Source: MWBF01 sp040772005
Lineage (GTDB): Bacteria; Chloroflexota; Anaerolineae; CG2-30-64-16
Direction: 5' to 3'
DNA: 64,000 bases
Assembly (NCBI GenBank): GCA_040772005.1
Contig: JAXGYZ010000007.1
Location: 186,001-250,000, forward strand
In this document: in pieces, positions 1-9,289 of the stretch
Numbering within the stretch: the stretch's first letter is position 1
How the letters are laid out: each line of letters starts with the position of its first letter
Position numbers and translations under genes: made by a program
The notes under the pieces: generated by a model
Seen by the model: only the letters and a program-made list of their open reading frames with translations
What the model was told of the DNA's origin: nothing
Databases searched by the model: none

Positions 1-2345
1 CGTTAGGCCAGATCGTGCTGGACCTGACCCGCGAGCGGCTGGCGCAGCGCATCCGGCTCACTTCGTTCACGCTGGAGCAGACCACCGAACTGCTGCAGGT
101 CATGTTCCAACAGGAGGTCCCTGACTCGTTTGCTGCGGACATCTATCACGAGACCGAAGGCAACCTCTTCTACATCGAAGAGGTGTGCAAGGCGCTCATT
201 GAGGACAGCGGCATCTACTGCACAGGTGACGGTACCGTCTGCTGGCACTTTCCGCCCGATATGAGCCGTGTCCGCTTGCCCCAGAGCGTGAGGCTCGCCG
301 TCCAGGCGCGCATCGACAAACTCTCGCCGGAGCGCCAGGAGGTCCTGCGGCTTGCCGCCATCATCGGGCGCGAGTTCGATTTCGCCACCTTGCAGGCGGC
401 GAGCGACGCCGATGAGGACAGGCTTATCGACGCGCTCGAGGCTGCGCAGCGCGGCCAGCTGGTCATCGAGGTGCCGGCCACCGGCAACCGGGATGCAGGC
501 AGCGAACGCTTCCGCTTCGAGCACAACCTGACGCTTAACACCCTGCGCGAGAATGTCAGCGGACTGCGCCGGCGACGCCTGCACCGCCGCGTGGCGGACG
601 CCATCCGCACCCTGCGCCCGGACGACGACGCGGCCCTCGCCTATCACTACGATGCAGCCGGTGATGCCGTTCAGGCACGGCATCACTACCGACGCGCCGG
701 CGACCGGGCGCGGCGGGTCTATGCCAACGACAACGCCATTGCGGCCTACAGCGCGGCCCTGGCCCTCATGCCCGAAACGCCAGCCGAGCGCTTCGACGTT
801 CTGCTGGCCCGCAGCCAGACCTTCGACCTGGTGGCGCGCCGTGCGGAGCAGCGGGCTGACGTAGAGGAACTGCTGGCCCTGGCTGACCGGCTGAACGACC
901 CCGCGCGGCGCTGCGACGCACTGATGGCCCAGGCCGACTACTACATGAAAATGGAGAACCTCCGTGCTCGTGGTCCGGCCCAGCAAGCTGCGGAGCTGGC
1001 CGCGCAACTGGGCGACAAGGTACGGGAGGGCCATGCGCTGCGGCTGCTCGGCTATGATGCGCGCACCCGCATGGACCTGCAGCGGAGCCGCACCGTGTTG
1101 GAGGCCTCCGCCCAAAGATTCCGTGAGGGCGGTCAGATGAATGAGGCAGCCGCCACGCTTCACACCCTGTCGCTGACCCTGAGCGATCTGAGCGAATATG
1201 GGGCTGCACTGGCTGCTGTGCAGGAGGCAGTGGCGCTCAGCCGCCAGGCGGGCGACAAGCGGCAGGAGGCCACCAGCCTGCGCCGTGTTGCCATTGTATA
1301 CCTCGAACAGTCGCAGTTCGAGGCCGCGCTGCCCTACGCTGAGGCTGCACTGGCGCTGCACCGGGCCGTCGGCGACCGCGTCGAGGAGAGCCACGCGCTG
1401 AATGTCATCGGCCTCGCGCACGCCTGGCTGGGCGACGTCGTCAAGGCCGAGGCTTACCTGCGCGACGCGCTGAGCGTGGCCGAGACCGCAACGTCAGCAC
1501 TGGCCGCAATGATGGCGGCAGAAAATCTCGCATTCTTCCACTATAGCTGGCGCGGGGATTACGCCGGAGCACTCGATTTTCTCGAGGATATGCTGGCAAA
1601 GCCCTGCCTGGCAACTAACGAGTACGCCCTCAACAAGCTGCGGCTGCGCCGGGCGGACTTTCTGGCCCGCCTGGGGCAGTATGAGCAGGCGATGGGAATC
1701 GTGCAGACCGTGCGCGCACAGATGGATGCCGCCATCGCGCAGGGGGTTATGGACAGCGCGACGGAGCTCGAAGTTCTGACCTTCCTCGGATGGCTGAAAG
1801 CCGTGCTGGGCGACAGGCAAGCGTCGCTTGCATACCTGGAACAGGCCAGCGCCGGAGTGGACCGCGCCGGCGCGGAATTTGTCGCCGCGAACGTGCTCGG
1901 CCTGTTTGCCCATGCCCTGTTATTGCTGGGCGAGCCAGACGACATCCGTCGCGCCCTGCCGCTGGCCGAGCGAGCCACTGTCCTCTTCGCAGACAATCCG
2001 TCGATTCCGGTCGAGCGCACGGAAGTCCGCCGCATCGCCGCAGAGATCCACCTGGCGCTCGGCGCACCGGAAACCGCCCTCATCCTGATGACCGAGGCCA
2101 TGAACATCATCGGCGCAACGCCGTTCATGCCTGAGCGCAATTTCTATACCGCGGCGCGCATCCTCACGGCCCTGGGCCGCCCCGCAGAGGCGGAGGAGCA
2201 GCTCCGTCACGCCTACCAACGCGTCCTGTTCGTGGCAGGCCGGATCCCCGATCCGGCATTACAGCGAAGCTGGCTGGAGAACGTCAGGATGAACCGCGAG
2301 ATTGTGGCCGAGTGGGAGGCCGTCAACGCGCGCAACCTGGGCTGA
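1..2345 (+). CDS. AAA ATPase / TPR-repeat signalling protein, 3' part (N-terminus outside window)
   Basis: The reading frame is open from the window edge, so this is only the C-terminal part. The first ~75 residues resemble the end of an AAA_16 ATPase module (YHETEGNLFYIEEVCKAL), followed by the winged-helix-like segment usual in these proteins (LSPERQEVLRLAAIIGREF). From about residue 200 to the end are degenerate TPR repeats rich in Ala and Leu (pairs such as GDKRQEATSLRRVA and GDRVEESHALNVIG). Such ATPase-TPR modules are typically fused to adenylate cyclase, protein kinase or LuxR-type domains; the missing N-terminus would decide which. The gene converges on the mevalonate decarboxylase with only 5 bp between the stop codons and no room for a terminator. 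The domain type is well supported; the specific role is unknown. Confidence 0.8.
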   Translation, partial: LGQIVLDLTRERLAQRIRLTSFTLEQTTELLQVMFQQEVPDSFAADIYHETEGNLFYIEEVCKALIEDSGIYCTGDGTVCWHFPPDMSRVRLPQSVRLAVQARIDKLSPERQEVLRLAAIIGREFDFATLQAASDADEDRLIDALEAAQRGQLVIEVPATGNRDAGSERFRFEHNLTLNTLRENVSGLRRRRLHRRVADAIRTLRPDDDAALAYHYDAAGDAVQARHHYRRAGDRARRVYANDNAIAAYSAALALMPETPAERFDVLLARSQTFDLVARRAEQRADVEELLALADRLNDPARRCDALMAQADYYMKMENLRARGPAQQAAELAAQLGDKVREGHALRLLGYDARTRMDLQRSRTVLEASAQRFREGGQMNEAAATLHTLSLTLSDLSEYGAALAAVQEAVALSRQAGDKRQEATSLRRVAIVYLEQSQFEAALPYAEAALALHRAVGDRVEESHALNVIGLAHAWLGDVVKAEAYLRDALSVAETATSALAAMMAAENLAFFHYSWRGDYAGALDFLEDMLAKPCLATNEYALNKLRLRRADFLARLGQYEQAMGIVQTVRAQMDAAIAQGVMDSATELEVLTFLGWLKAVLGDRQASLAYLEQASAGVDRAGAEFVAANVLGLFAHALLLLGEPDDIRRALPLAERATVLFADNPSIPVERTEVRRIAAEIHLALGAPETALILMTEAMNIIGATPFMPERNFYTAARILTALGRPAEAEEQLRHAYQRVLFVAGRIPDPALQRSWLENVRMNREIVAEWEAVNARNLG

Positions 2346-2350
2346 CCCCG

Positions 2351-3370
2351 TTAGCCTTCCGACACGACCCATGCGCCGCGTGCCGGCGCGCTGACGATGG
2401 TGCGCGCCTGCATCGCCGGCAGCAGCCGCGCCAGTTCAGCCTCCAACGCCACCTGCTGAGCCCCCTCGCAGAACAGATGCACATTCGGCCCGGCGTCGAT
2501 CGTGAAGTACACGGGCAAGCCCCCGCGCCGCCAGCCCTGAACCTGCTGGATCAGTTGCATCGTCGACGCCTGCCAGTAGTACAGCCCGCTGAGCGGGCCG
2601 CTCAACGGCTCGCCCGCGCTGGCGTCTGCCGTCATGGCGATGGCGTGCATCGACACCGCCTCGCGCTCCAGCGCCAGGCCGAAGCGAGCGAAATCGCGCG
2701 CCAGGAGCGCATCCTGGACAACCTCCAGCGTGTGAGGCAGCCCCGCCAACCGCGCAGCGTAGAATGGACTCTTCTGTGCCAGCGCGTGCCCATCAGAGGA
2801 TGAGATTTCTTTCGGCTGCTCGCTGAAAATGACCGTCGTGATGCGCAGGTCCCAGTGTTCCGGCGGCGCCACCTGGTAAGCGTAGGAGCTCGCATCATCC
2901 TGCCCCGCCTCCCACCGCACGAAACCTCCGGGGATGGAGCGACAGGCCGAGCCGGACCCCTGCCGTGCGAGGATGGAGAGTTCGCGCTCGCTGAGATGCA
3001 GGTCCAGCGCGCGGCTGGCCGCCAGCGACAGCGCGGCAAAGGCTGAGGCTGAGGAGGCAATACCCGCGGCCGCCGGAAAGTCATTCACCGATTCCACCAA
3101 CGCCCGTTCGGTGCGGCCAGCCAACCGGCGAACCCGGTCCAGATGACGCGCCACGCGCGCGGCGGTGCGGTCATCCGCAGCCGCGCCGTTCAGGCGCACG
3201 GTATCCTGCTCGAAATCAGACGAGAAACACACCGTCGTTGTGGTGCGCGCGCTCCCCAGATTGACCGACAGCGACGAGTTCGCCGGGATATTGAGCTGCG
3301 GGTCCGCCTTGCCCCAGTACTTGACCACGGCCAGATTCGGGTGCGCAGCAGCAGTGACGGTCTTGCTCAT
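2351..3370 (-). CDS. mvaD: Diphosphomevalonate or phosphomevalonate decarboxylase
   Basis: A 339-residue GHMP-superfamily decarboxylase of the mevalonate route to isopentenyl units. It catalyses the ATP-dependent decarboxylation that gives IPP from mevalonate diphosphate or, in the variant pathway, IP from mevalonate phosphate. The N-terminal substrate motif AVVKYWGK, the Ser-rich loop PAAAGIASSASAFAAL, the segment GSGSACRSIPGGFVRW with the conserved Arg, and FTIDAGPNVH carrying the catalytic Asp are all present, so it should be active. Its ATG overlaps the mevalonate kinase stop by four bases (ATGA), indicating translational coupling. Chloroflexota are known to include phosphomevalonate decarboxylases (Roseiflexus castenholzii), so the substrate cannot be settled from the family alone. 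No phosphomevalonate kinase or isopentenyl phosphate kinase is in the window. Confidence 0.9.
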   Translation of the reverse strand: MSKTVTAAAHPNLAVVKYWGKADPQLNIPANSSLSVNLGSARTTTTVCFSSDFEQDTVRLNGAAADDRTAARVARHLDRVRRLAGRTERALVESVNDFPAAAGIASSASAFAALSLAASRALDLHLSERELSILARQGSGSACRSIPGGFVRWEAGQDDASSYAYQVAPPEHWDLRITTVIFSEQPKEISSSDGHALAQKSPFYAARLAGLPHTLEVVQDALLARDFARFGLALEREAVSMHAIAMTADASAGEPLSGPLSGLYYWQASTMQLIQQVQGWRRGGLPVYFTIDAGPNVHLFCEGAQQVALEAELARLLPAMQARTIVSAPARGAWVVSEG

Positions 3371-4344
3371 ACTTCGATCCTGACTCCCTCTGCGCCGGTG
3401 CGCACGGCCACGACCCCCGCAGCGGGCAGCCCGCTCCCGTTCAGCGCAGCCGTCACGGAGCTGCGGCGATCCTCGTCTGCCAGCGCAATCATGCAGTCGC
3501 CGCCCCCCGCGCCCGATAGCTTCGCCCCATATGCACCCCCGGCCCGCGCGGCGTGGACCAGCGAGTCCAGCGGCCCAGTGCTGACGCCGAGCGCCGACAG
3601 CAGGCCGTGGTTGATGTCCATCAGGCGACCGCAGGCTGCCCAGTCACGCCGCGCGAGCGCGCCACGTGCCTCGTCGACCAGGTCTTGCGTCACGCGCCAG
3701 ATGTGCTGCACCAGCGCGGGATGCCGCTCACGCAACTCGGCCACCCGCCGCACCCACTCCGTCGTGCTGGCCTTGATGCCCGAATAGCCGATGATCAGGG
3801 GCAGTTCTTCCCTGGTCAGCGGTTCGATGACATCGCCTGGCGTAACGTAGTAGAGCGTTCCGCCGAACGCCGCCGCCGCCACGTCGTAGCCGGAGCCGAT
3901 GCCGCGCTGCGCGTCGAGCACGGCGTCGTAGCTTAGGCGGAAGACCTGTTGCGCATCCAGGGACGCGCCGGTCGCCTCGCCCAATGCCTTGACCGTGGCA
4001 ACCGTCACCGCGGAAGAACTGCCTAACCCGTATGAATGCGAGAAGTCGGCCCGCGTGTGGAGATCCAGGCCGCAGGGTGCCGTCGTCTGCCAGCACGCAC
4101 GCAGCGCCGCTACGACGAAGTGTACTGCCGGTGGGACGGGCGCCCCGTACATCACCTCATCGGTACGGATCGTGAAAGACTCCGCCAGCATGGGCGTGCG
4201 GATAGTCACCCGGTCGTCACGGCGTAACGCCACGCTCACGCGAACGCGCAGGTCCACCGCGGTGACAACACACGGCACGCCGTACACGACGGCGTGCTCG
4301 CCGTACAGCATCAATTTGGCCGGCGCAGAGGCAGTGACAGTCAC
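3367..4344 (-). CDS. mvk: Mevalonate kinase
   Basis: About 325 residues, GHMP kinase family; it phosphorylates mevalonate with ATP in the cytoplasm. It shows APAKLMLYGEHAVVYG at the N-terminus, the glycine/serine-rich ATP loop SYGLGSSSAVTVATVKAL near residue 105, and the third motif KLSGAGGGDCMIAL near residue 275. These three GHMP motifs and the GEHAVVYG signature are specific for mevalonate kinase. The frame extends upstream to a TTG at 4380 that directly follows the previous stop codon; the GTG at 4344 places the APAKL motif at the usual distance from the N-terminus and is preferred, although neither start has a strong ribosome site. It lies between the APP1-like gene and the decarboxylase in an apparent three-gene operon. 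Confidence 0.92.
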   Translation of the reverse strand: MTVTASAPAKLMLYGEHAVVYGVPCVVTAVDLRVRVSVALRRDDRVTIRTPMLAESFTIRTDEVMYGAPVPPAVHFVVAALRACWQTTAPCGLDLHTRADFSHSYGLGSSSAVTVATVKALGEATGASLDAQQVFRLSYDAVLDAQRGIGSGYDVAAAAFGGTLYYVTPGDVIEPLTREELPLIIGYSGIKASTTEWVRRVAELRERHPALVQHIWRVTQDLVDEARGALARRDWAACGRLMDINHGLLSALGVSTGPLDSLVHAARAGGAYGAKLSGAGGGDCMIALADEDRRSSVTAALNGSGLPAAGVVAVRTGAEGVRIEV

Positions 4345-4380
4345 GGCGGTGAGTTTAGCACGGGCACTGGCGAGCGTCAA

Positions 4381-5727
4381 TTACGGCTTCTTCTCCATCG
4401 GCTGCTCCGTCGGGTCCACGATGACAGTAGGCGTTTCTTCGGCCTGTGCATCGCCGCCCTCCAATGCAGTCTCGATAGCACCCTCCTCCACAGCCTGCGC
4501 GGTTTCCGCCGCAGTTGCGCCCGGCACGACCACGGTCGGTGCAGGCGCCTTCGGCTCATCTTCGCCCAGCAGTTTCTCCATCGGCGACGGCGGTGCAGCG
4601 TCAGCCTCCTTTTCCGCCTGCACCTCAGGGAGGCGGCTCGCCTGCATCCACCCCTGGGCGACGGCATGTTCTGCCAGCGGCACCGTTGTCTCCGCCAGGA
4701 TCATCGTGCTGCCCGCGGCCAGCACCTGCTCCGCCAGCATCTTGAGCTGCTCAGGTCGTTCCGGCTTGCGGCTGACGTTGCGAATGCAGACGGCCATGAT
4801 GCGGTTGGGATGGAGCCGCACGGCCTCCGTATAAATCTCGGGGTCCTGCTCGCCGCTGTCGCCGATGAGTATAAAGGGCAGATCTGTGAAAGTCTCCAGG
4901 ATGCGCCGGATATACTCCAGCTTGTGCCGGCTTGGATTGAGCGGCGCAATGCCCTCCTTTGAGATGCCCCAGTTGCGCAGGAAAATGACCGGCCCGATGG
5001 GAATCTCGTGCAGATTCAGGAAATCGCTCAGGAGGTCATACATATTCCAGGCCGAGTTGGAGACGTAGAACATCGGATTCTGCGCCTCGCCGGTGCTGCC
5101 CGCGTGCAGCGCGCGGTAGAACGCGGCCACCCCTTCGAAGGGCAGGCGCATTCGCGCGTTGCTAAGAAACACGGTGCGCGCCATGCGGAGAATGTTCGCA
5201 GCATCGGTATGCACGACTGTGTCATCGAGGTCACTGATGACGATGTACTCGGCGGTCGGCGGGGCGACCAGGACATGGCCGGTGGCGCGCACCGGTTCCG
5301 GCTGGTACTCGCGGCGCGGCTCGACCAGTTCGAGTTCGATCTGGTGCCAGAGCCGGCCGGCTGGCAGCGGGCTATGCGGCTCGATGGTCACATCGAAGAA
5401 GCCCTCGCCATCCGCCGCCACCTCCTGCTCCACATCCTGAAAGCGGGCGCGCACGCGGGCATAGGGAATCTCGTTGCTCTTGAACCGCTTATACATATCA
5501 ACGATGTTATCCCACGTCGTATCGTCCAGCTCTGCGCCACTGATGTTTCGATCCTCCAACACACGGCCGCGCAGGTACAGCTTCTGCTGTGTACCATAGC
5601 CGCGGTACGGGTAGATCATGATGGGATTGCGGTGCCCCAGTCGCTCACGCAGGCGATACTTGAGCATATCGTAGTGCCCTTCGACATCCGTCACCAGGGT
5701 CGCGAGAACGGTGCGCCAATCCGCCAT
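4381..5727 (-). CDS. APP1-like phosphatidate phosphatase domain protein (DUF2183)
   Basis: About 448 residues. The central part carries the HAD-like signature VISDLDDTVVHTD near residue 165 and the later motif FILIGDSGEQDPEIY, which together define the DUF2183 domain of yeast App1 phosphatidate phosphatase and its bacterial homologues. The N-terminal part (YRGYGTQQKLYLRGRVLED) is the beta-rich extension usual in this family. The last ~100 residues are Ala/Pro/Glu-rich and probably disordered. The start at 5727 is chosen because AGGAGG lies 8-9 bases upstream; an in-frame codon at 5796 lacks this support. It is the first gene of the run that continues into mevalonate kinase. The domain activity is inferred from the family; the link with isoprenoid metabolism is only positional. 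Confidence 0.82.
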   Translation of the reverse strand: MADWRTVLATLVTDVEGHYDMLKYRLRERLGHRNPIMIYPYRGYGTQQKLYLRGRVLEDRNISGAELDDTTWDNIVDMYKRFKSNEIPYARVRARFQDVEQEVAADGEGFFDVTIEPHSPLPAGRLWHQIELELVEPRREYQPEPVRATGHVLVAPPTAEYIVISDLDDTVVHTDAANILRMARTVFLSNARMRLPFEGVAAFYRALHAGSTGEAQNPMFYVSNSAWNMYDLLSDFLNLHEIPIGPVIFLRNWGISKEGIAPLNPSRHKLEYIRRILETFTDLPFILIGDSGEQDPEIYTEAVRLHPNRIMAVCIRNVSRKPERPEQLKMLAEQVLAAGSTMILAETTVPLAEHAVAQGWMQASRLPEVQAEKEADAAPPSPMEKLLGEDEPKAPAPTVVVPGATAAETAQAVEEGAIETALEGGDAQAEETPTVIVDPTEQPMEKKP

Positions 5728-5835
5728 GAGTGCAGCCTCCTGACCAGTGAATCTGTGGAATATGGAACACTGCCTGCGCTCGGGAGGCAGTGACACCCAT
5801 TACGTTTTGGGGGAGTTAGCCGGCAGGAAATGTAA

Positions 5836-5871
5836 CTGCCAGGCGTCATACTCGCATACGCCGCCTGGCAG
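5836..5871 (-). terminator. Hairpin after the exporter adaptor gene
   Basis: A 10-bp perfect inverted repeat (CTGCCAGGCG at 5836-5845 and its complement at 5862-5871) lies 19 bases past the stop codon of the minus-strand adaptor gene. On that strand it is followed by TTACATTT, a weak U-tract. It probably ends the exporter operon. Confidence 0.5.
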
Positions 5872-5889
5872 AAATGGCCTGGGGTTAGC

Positions 5890-7185
5890 CTACTTCGCGA
5901 ACTCGACCGCGGCGGTCATGTTCCAGCGCAATCGTGGGTCGGTGCGGTCCAGAGCGATGATGGCGGTATAGCTGATTTCGCCCTTCTGACTCTGCCCCAG
6001 CGCCCGGATGCGCTCCACGGTGCCGCCAAACGTCTCCTCGGGCAGTGCATCGAAGGTCACGGTGGCCGCGCTACCGTCCACAATGTCGATCACTTCCAGC
6101 TCGGTCAGGTCGGTCGTCTCGACGCGCCAGTTGTTGAGGTCAGCCAGCACGAGCACCGGGCCGGCCGCCTGCTCACCCACTGCGATATTCAGCTGGGCCA
6201 CCCTACCGGCGAAGGGAGCCCGCAGTTCTGTCTCGGCCAATGCGATCTGCGCCTGCTCGAGAGCTGCCTCAGCCGCAGCCACATCGGCGTCTGCCGCAGC
6301 CAACGTCTCTGACCGTGCACCATTAGCAACGAGTTCGGCCTGCGCCTGGCTCCGGCGCAGCTCGGCCTCAGCAGCCGCCAGGTCGGCAGGGCGAGCGGCC
6401 TTCAGGGCTTCCAGCGCCGCCTGAGCCTGCGCAACCCGGGCACGCGCACCGGCGATGTCCGCGGGGCTCGCCCCACGCTGAAGGTCTGCCAGGCGGGCCG
6501 CGGCGGCATTGTAGGCATTTGTCGCCTGCTGCAACGCCAGCGACTCGGGCCGTGCGCCGATGTCCGGCAGGCCGGCCACCTTGTCATAGGCGGCTTGCGC
6601 CTGGCTGCGTGCAGCCTCGGCATTCGCCAGATCGGCCCGCGCGGCGGTCAACTGGTCGCCGCTGGCGCCTTCCTGCAGGCGAGCCAGCGCAGCCTGCGCG
6701 TTGGCCACCGCAGCTTCAGCGCCGCGGATATCTTCTTCACTTTGCAGCCGGTCCAGGCGTGCCTGGGCGGCATCCACCGCGGCCTGAGCTGACGCAATCT
6801 CCTGCGGCAGCGCCCCGGCCTGTAGCTCGGCCAGGCGGGCGGTCGCGCGGTCCAGGCTCGCCTGCGCCTGCGCGACCGCAGCCTGCTGGCGGGCAGCCTC
6901 CAGCCGGACGAGCACCTGCCCCTGCTCCACGGTTGCGCCCTCGGCAACCAGAACTTCAGCCACCCGACCGACTACGGGCAGGCTCAACGCCGCGCTCTGC
7001 ACGGGCACGAGCTGGCCCTCGACGATGATGCGAGGATTGGCAGCCGGAACAACCTGCGCCTCCGGTGCAACCTCTTGCGCCGCGGCGGTCGATGCGAACA
7101 AGCCCGGCAGGGTCAGTGATGCGAACGCACCGCCGCCGACGACAGCGGCTGCGATGATGGCGATGATCAGCTTCTTGGATTTCAT
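5890..7185 (-). CDS. Membrane-fusion (HlyD/DevB-type) subunit of an ABC exporter
   Basis: About 431 residues. An N-terminal anchor (KLIIAIIAAAVVGGGAFAS) is followed by a beta/lipoyl half (LPVVGRVAEVLVAEGATVEQGQVLVRLEA). Next comes a very long Ala/Gln/Leu-rich alpha-hairpin of roughly 230 residues built of similar ~35-residue blocks, then the returning lipoyl half (LRAPFAGRVAQLNIAVGEQ) and a C-terminal beta-barrel. This is the adaptor architecture of MacA/DevB/HlyD proteins. The start at 7185 has GGGAGAGGAAG upstream, while the in-frame GTG at 7206 would place that site inside the gene. It is the last gene of a permease-ATPase-adaptor operon. The long hairpin would suit spanning a thick wall or envelope; the substrate is unknown. 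Confidence 0.9.
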   Translation of the reverse strand: MKSKKLIIAIIAAAVVGGGAFASLTLPGLFASTAAAQEVAPEAQVVPAANPRIIVEGQLVPVQSAALSLPVVGRVAEVLVAEGATVEQGQVLVRLEAARQQAAVAQAQASLDRATARLAELQAGALPQEIASAQAAVDAAQARLDRLQSEEDIRGAEAAVANAQAALARLQEGASGDQLTAARADLANAEAARSQAQAAYDKVAGLPDIGARPESLALQQATNAYNAAAARLADLQRGASPADIAGARARVAQAQAALEALKAARPADLAAAEAELRRSQAQAELVANGARSETLAAADADVAAAEAALEQAQIALAETELRAPFAGRVAQLNIAVGEQAAGPVLVLADLNNWRVETTDLTELEVIDIVDGSAATVTFDALPEETFGGTVERIRALGQSQKGEISYTAIIALDRTDPRLRWNMTAAVEFAK

Positions 7186-7218
7186 GTCTTCCTCTCCCTT
7201 AGTCACTTTCAGGTTTAG

Positions 7219-8037
7219 TTACGAACGCACCACGGCGTAGGCCGGCTGCGGGGCCGGGAACGGCAGAATGGCAGGAATTGCGGCATCCTGCGGCAGCGCT
7301 GCCGGTTCCGGTTCATGGTAACCTCCGGTCGCCAGCGCGGCGATCTGAAGCGGGTCGCTGATGATGTTGGCAAGCCGGCCATCCTTCATCTGAATGACTC
7401 GGTCAACATACTGGACCATGCGCAGGTCGTGCGTGACCATAATTCCCGCCCGTCCCTGCTCGCGGATGATGCGGCTGAAGGTCTCGACGACCTGGAACGC
7501 GCGCTCGGTGTCCAGGCTGGCGGTCGGCTCATCGGCCAGGACGAGCGAGGGCTGGTGAATCAGTGCACGCGCAATCGCAACGCGCTGCTGCTGGCCGCCT
7601 GAGAGCTGCCGCGGCAGGTTGTTCAGCCGGTCACCCAGGCCCAGCCGGTCCAACAGCTCACCTGCCCGCTCCTTGCCCGTCCGGTCCAGCTTGCCGTTCA
7701 GCCGCAGCATCAATTCGACGTTCTCGCGGGCGTTCAGGAAGGGCACCAGGTTGTTCGCCTGGAATGTGAAGCCGATCTTCTGGCGGCGGAACGCAGCGCG
7801 CTCCGCTTCGCTCATCCGGCTCAACTCCTGGCCGTCGATCATGATCCGGCCCTCAGTTGGCCGCAGCAGCGCGGCCAGCATCGCCAGCAGGGTCGTCTTG
7901 CCGGAACCGCTCGGCCCCACGAGCGCCACAAACTCCCCCTGCTGCACATCAAAAGAGACGTTATCCACAGCCCGAATCTGCCCGCTGCCGCCCTGATAGA
8001 CTTTGGAAACTGTATCGATAGCCAATGCGGTAGTCAT
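7219..8037 (-). CDS. ABC exporter ATPase (MacB/DevA/LolD type)
   Basis: 272 residues with a complete nucleotide-binding domain: Walker A GPSGSGKTTLLAML near residue 41, Q-loop FTFQANNLVPFLNARENVEL, signature LSGGQQQRVAIARAL, Walker B LVLADEPTASLD and H-loop IMVTHDLRM. The sequence is closest to the MacB/DevA/LolD group that powers FtsX-like permeases. An extra C-terminal tail of ~45 residues (Ala/Pro-rich) follows the domain. The start ATG at 8037 has AGAAGGGGATC upstream. It lies 27 bp after the permease and 33 bp before the adaptor, consistent with one transcript. It works on the cytoplasmic face of the exporter. Confidence 0.93.
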   Translation of the reverse strand: MTTALAIDTVSKVYQGGSGQIRAVDNVSFDVQQGEFVALVGPSGSGKTTLLAMLAALLRPTEGRIMIDGQELSRMSEAERAAFRRQKIGFTFQANNLVPFLNARENVELMLRLNGKLDRTGKERAGELLDRLGLGDRLNNLPRQLSGGQQQRVAIARALIHQPSLVLADEPTASLDTERAFQVVETFSRIIREQGRAGIMVTHDLRMVQYVDRVIQMKDGRLANIISDPLQIAALATGGYHEPEPAALPQDAAIPAILPFPAPQPAYAVVRS

Positions 8038-8064
8038 GTGATCCCCTTCTGTACTTTATACCTG

Positions 8065-9222
8065 TCAGGAGCCCAGCCCCAGGGCCGTCAACGGCTCAAC
8101 CTTGAGCGAATAGCGCACCGAAACCAACCCGCCGATCGGCCCAATGAGCAGGAGCGACACGATAGCGGCGCTCACGGCCTGCGGCGCAAACACGATCGGG
8201 ATGGTCGGCGGGAAACCGAGCGACAACCCCAGCGCGGCGGCTGCCCCGAGCCCGACGCCCATGATGGTGACGACGATGATCTGCACGATGGATGCCAGTC
8301 CGACCGTCAGGTTCGGCGTGCCAATCGCCTTAAGCATCCCGATCTGCGCGACCTTCTGCAGCGTCAGAATCTGAAAGAAACCGCCGATCACCAGGACACC
8401 GATCACCAGGGCGAAGTAGCGCTGCGTGTCCAACGTGCTCTGCTGCGCGCTGTAGCCGGGCGTCGCTTCGTAGGCCGTCACGCGATCCACCGCCACAACG
8501 TTCTGCACCTGTGCCTCGATGCGGCGGGCCACCGCCTCAGCTTGCGCCGGGTCCGTGACCTGCACACCCACGATGTTAGCCACAATCTCAGCATCCGGTG
8601 CGCCGCCGACCAGGGCCTGAGGCCGAATCGCATCCCATGTGCGAATGGGCATGATCAACGAAGGTTGGAGCGAGAATTGGCGGTTATCGGAGATACCGAC
8701 GACCCGCAGGTTGTAGAATTGCTCTTTCGTGTCCTGAATGGACTTGACCGTCACAGTGTCGCCCACGGCAATGTCGCGGCGCAGCGCAACCTGCCGGTCG
8801 ATTACAACCTCGTTCGCGCGCCGGCTGCGCAGCCCTTCGCCGGAGAACACCGGCGGCTCACCGGGCAGGCCCGGCTCGACACCGATCAGCGCCACGTTCA
8901 GCGGTTCGCGGTCATCGGTGAAAACCAGCGAAGCGCTGGCCGTACCGATGGGCCCGACTGCCTCGACCCCATCGACGCGGCGCAGCTCGTTAAGTCGGCC
9001 CGTGCCGATGCGGCTGGCGCCCACCGACAGGTCTACGTTCGACTGGTAGACGATCAGGTCCGCGTTGAGCTTCTCGATGTACTCCCGGTTGCCCGCGCCC
9101 AACCCCTCTGCCAGCGCCGCGACGAACAAGACGAGCATCGTGATGAGCGCGATGACAAGGCTGAACAGGATGTAGCGGCCTCGTCCGCGCCAGATTTCCT
9201 TGAGTGCCAGGTAGAAGGGCAT
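8065..9222 (-). CDS. ABC exporter permease, FtsX-like (DevC type)
   Basis: About 385 residues. One transmembrane helix near the N-terminus (YILFSLVIALITMLVLFVAALAEG without the flanks) is followed by an extracytoplasmic domain of ~220 residues and three C-terminal helices; this is the FtsX/DevC topology. The opening MPFYLALKEIWRGRGRY closely matches DevC-type proteins. The start at 9222 is preferred over 9270 because GGAGGAAA sits 8 bases upstream and because the longer form would begin upstream of the -10 box at 9262-9267. It is the first gene of the exporter operon and is preceded by a consensus sigma70 promoter. Confidence 0.9.
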   Translation of the reverse strand: MPFYLALKEIWRGRGRYILFSLVIALITMLVLFVAALAEGLGAGNREYIEKLNADLIVYQSNVDLSVGASRIGTGRLNELRRVDGVEAVGPIGTASASLVFTDDREPLNVALIGVEPGLPGEPPVFSGEGLRSRRANEVVIDRQVALRRDIAVGDTVTVKSIQDTKEQFYNLRVVGISDNRQFSLQPSLIMPIRTWDAIRPQALVGGAPDAEIVANIVGVQVTDPAQAEAVARRIEAQVQNVVAVDRVTAYEATPGYSAQQSTLDTQRYFALVIGVLVIGGFFQILTLQKVAQIGMLKAIGTPNLTVGLASIVQIIVVTIMGVGLGAAAALGLSLGFPPTIPIVFAPQAVSAAIVSLLLIGPIGGLVSVRYSLKVEPLTALGLGS

Positions 9223-9261
9223 GTGCTTGATTTCCTCCGTTTGCGTTGCGTTATATGGCGT

Positions 9262-9289
9262 ATTATACACGAATTCAAATGTTTGTCAA
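9262..9289 (-). promoter_or_regulatory. Consensus sigma70 promoter of the exporter operon
   Basis: On the minus strand TTGACA (9284-9289) and TATAAT (9262-9267) are separated by 16 bases; the predicted transcript starts near 9255, about 33 bases before the permease ATG. A second TTGACAA lies 25 bases further upstream (about 9308-9314), giving a direct repeat around the -35 box that could bind a regulator. The area is AT-rich compared with its surroundings. Confidence 0.75.

Noticed and set aside
3..1421. Open frame opposite the AAA/TPR gene
   Set aside because: The + strand frame has clear ATPase and TPR features; this one has none.
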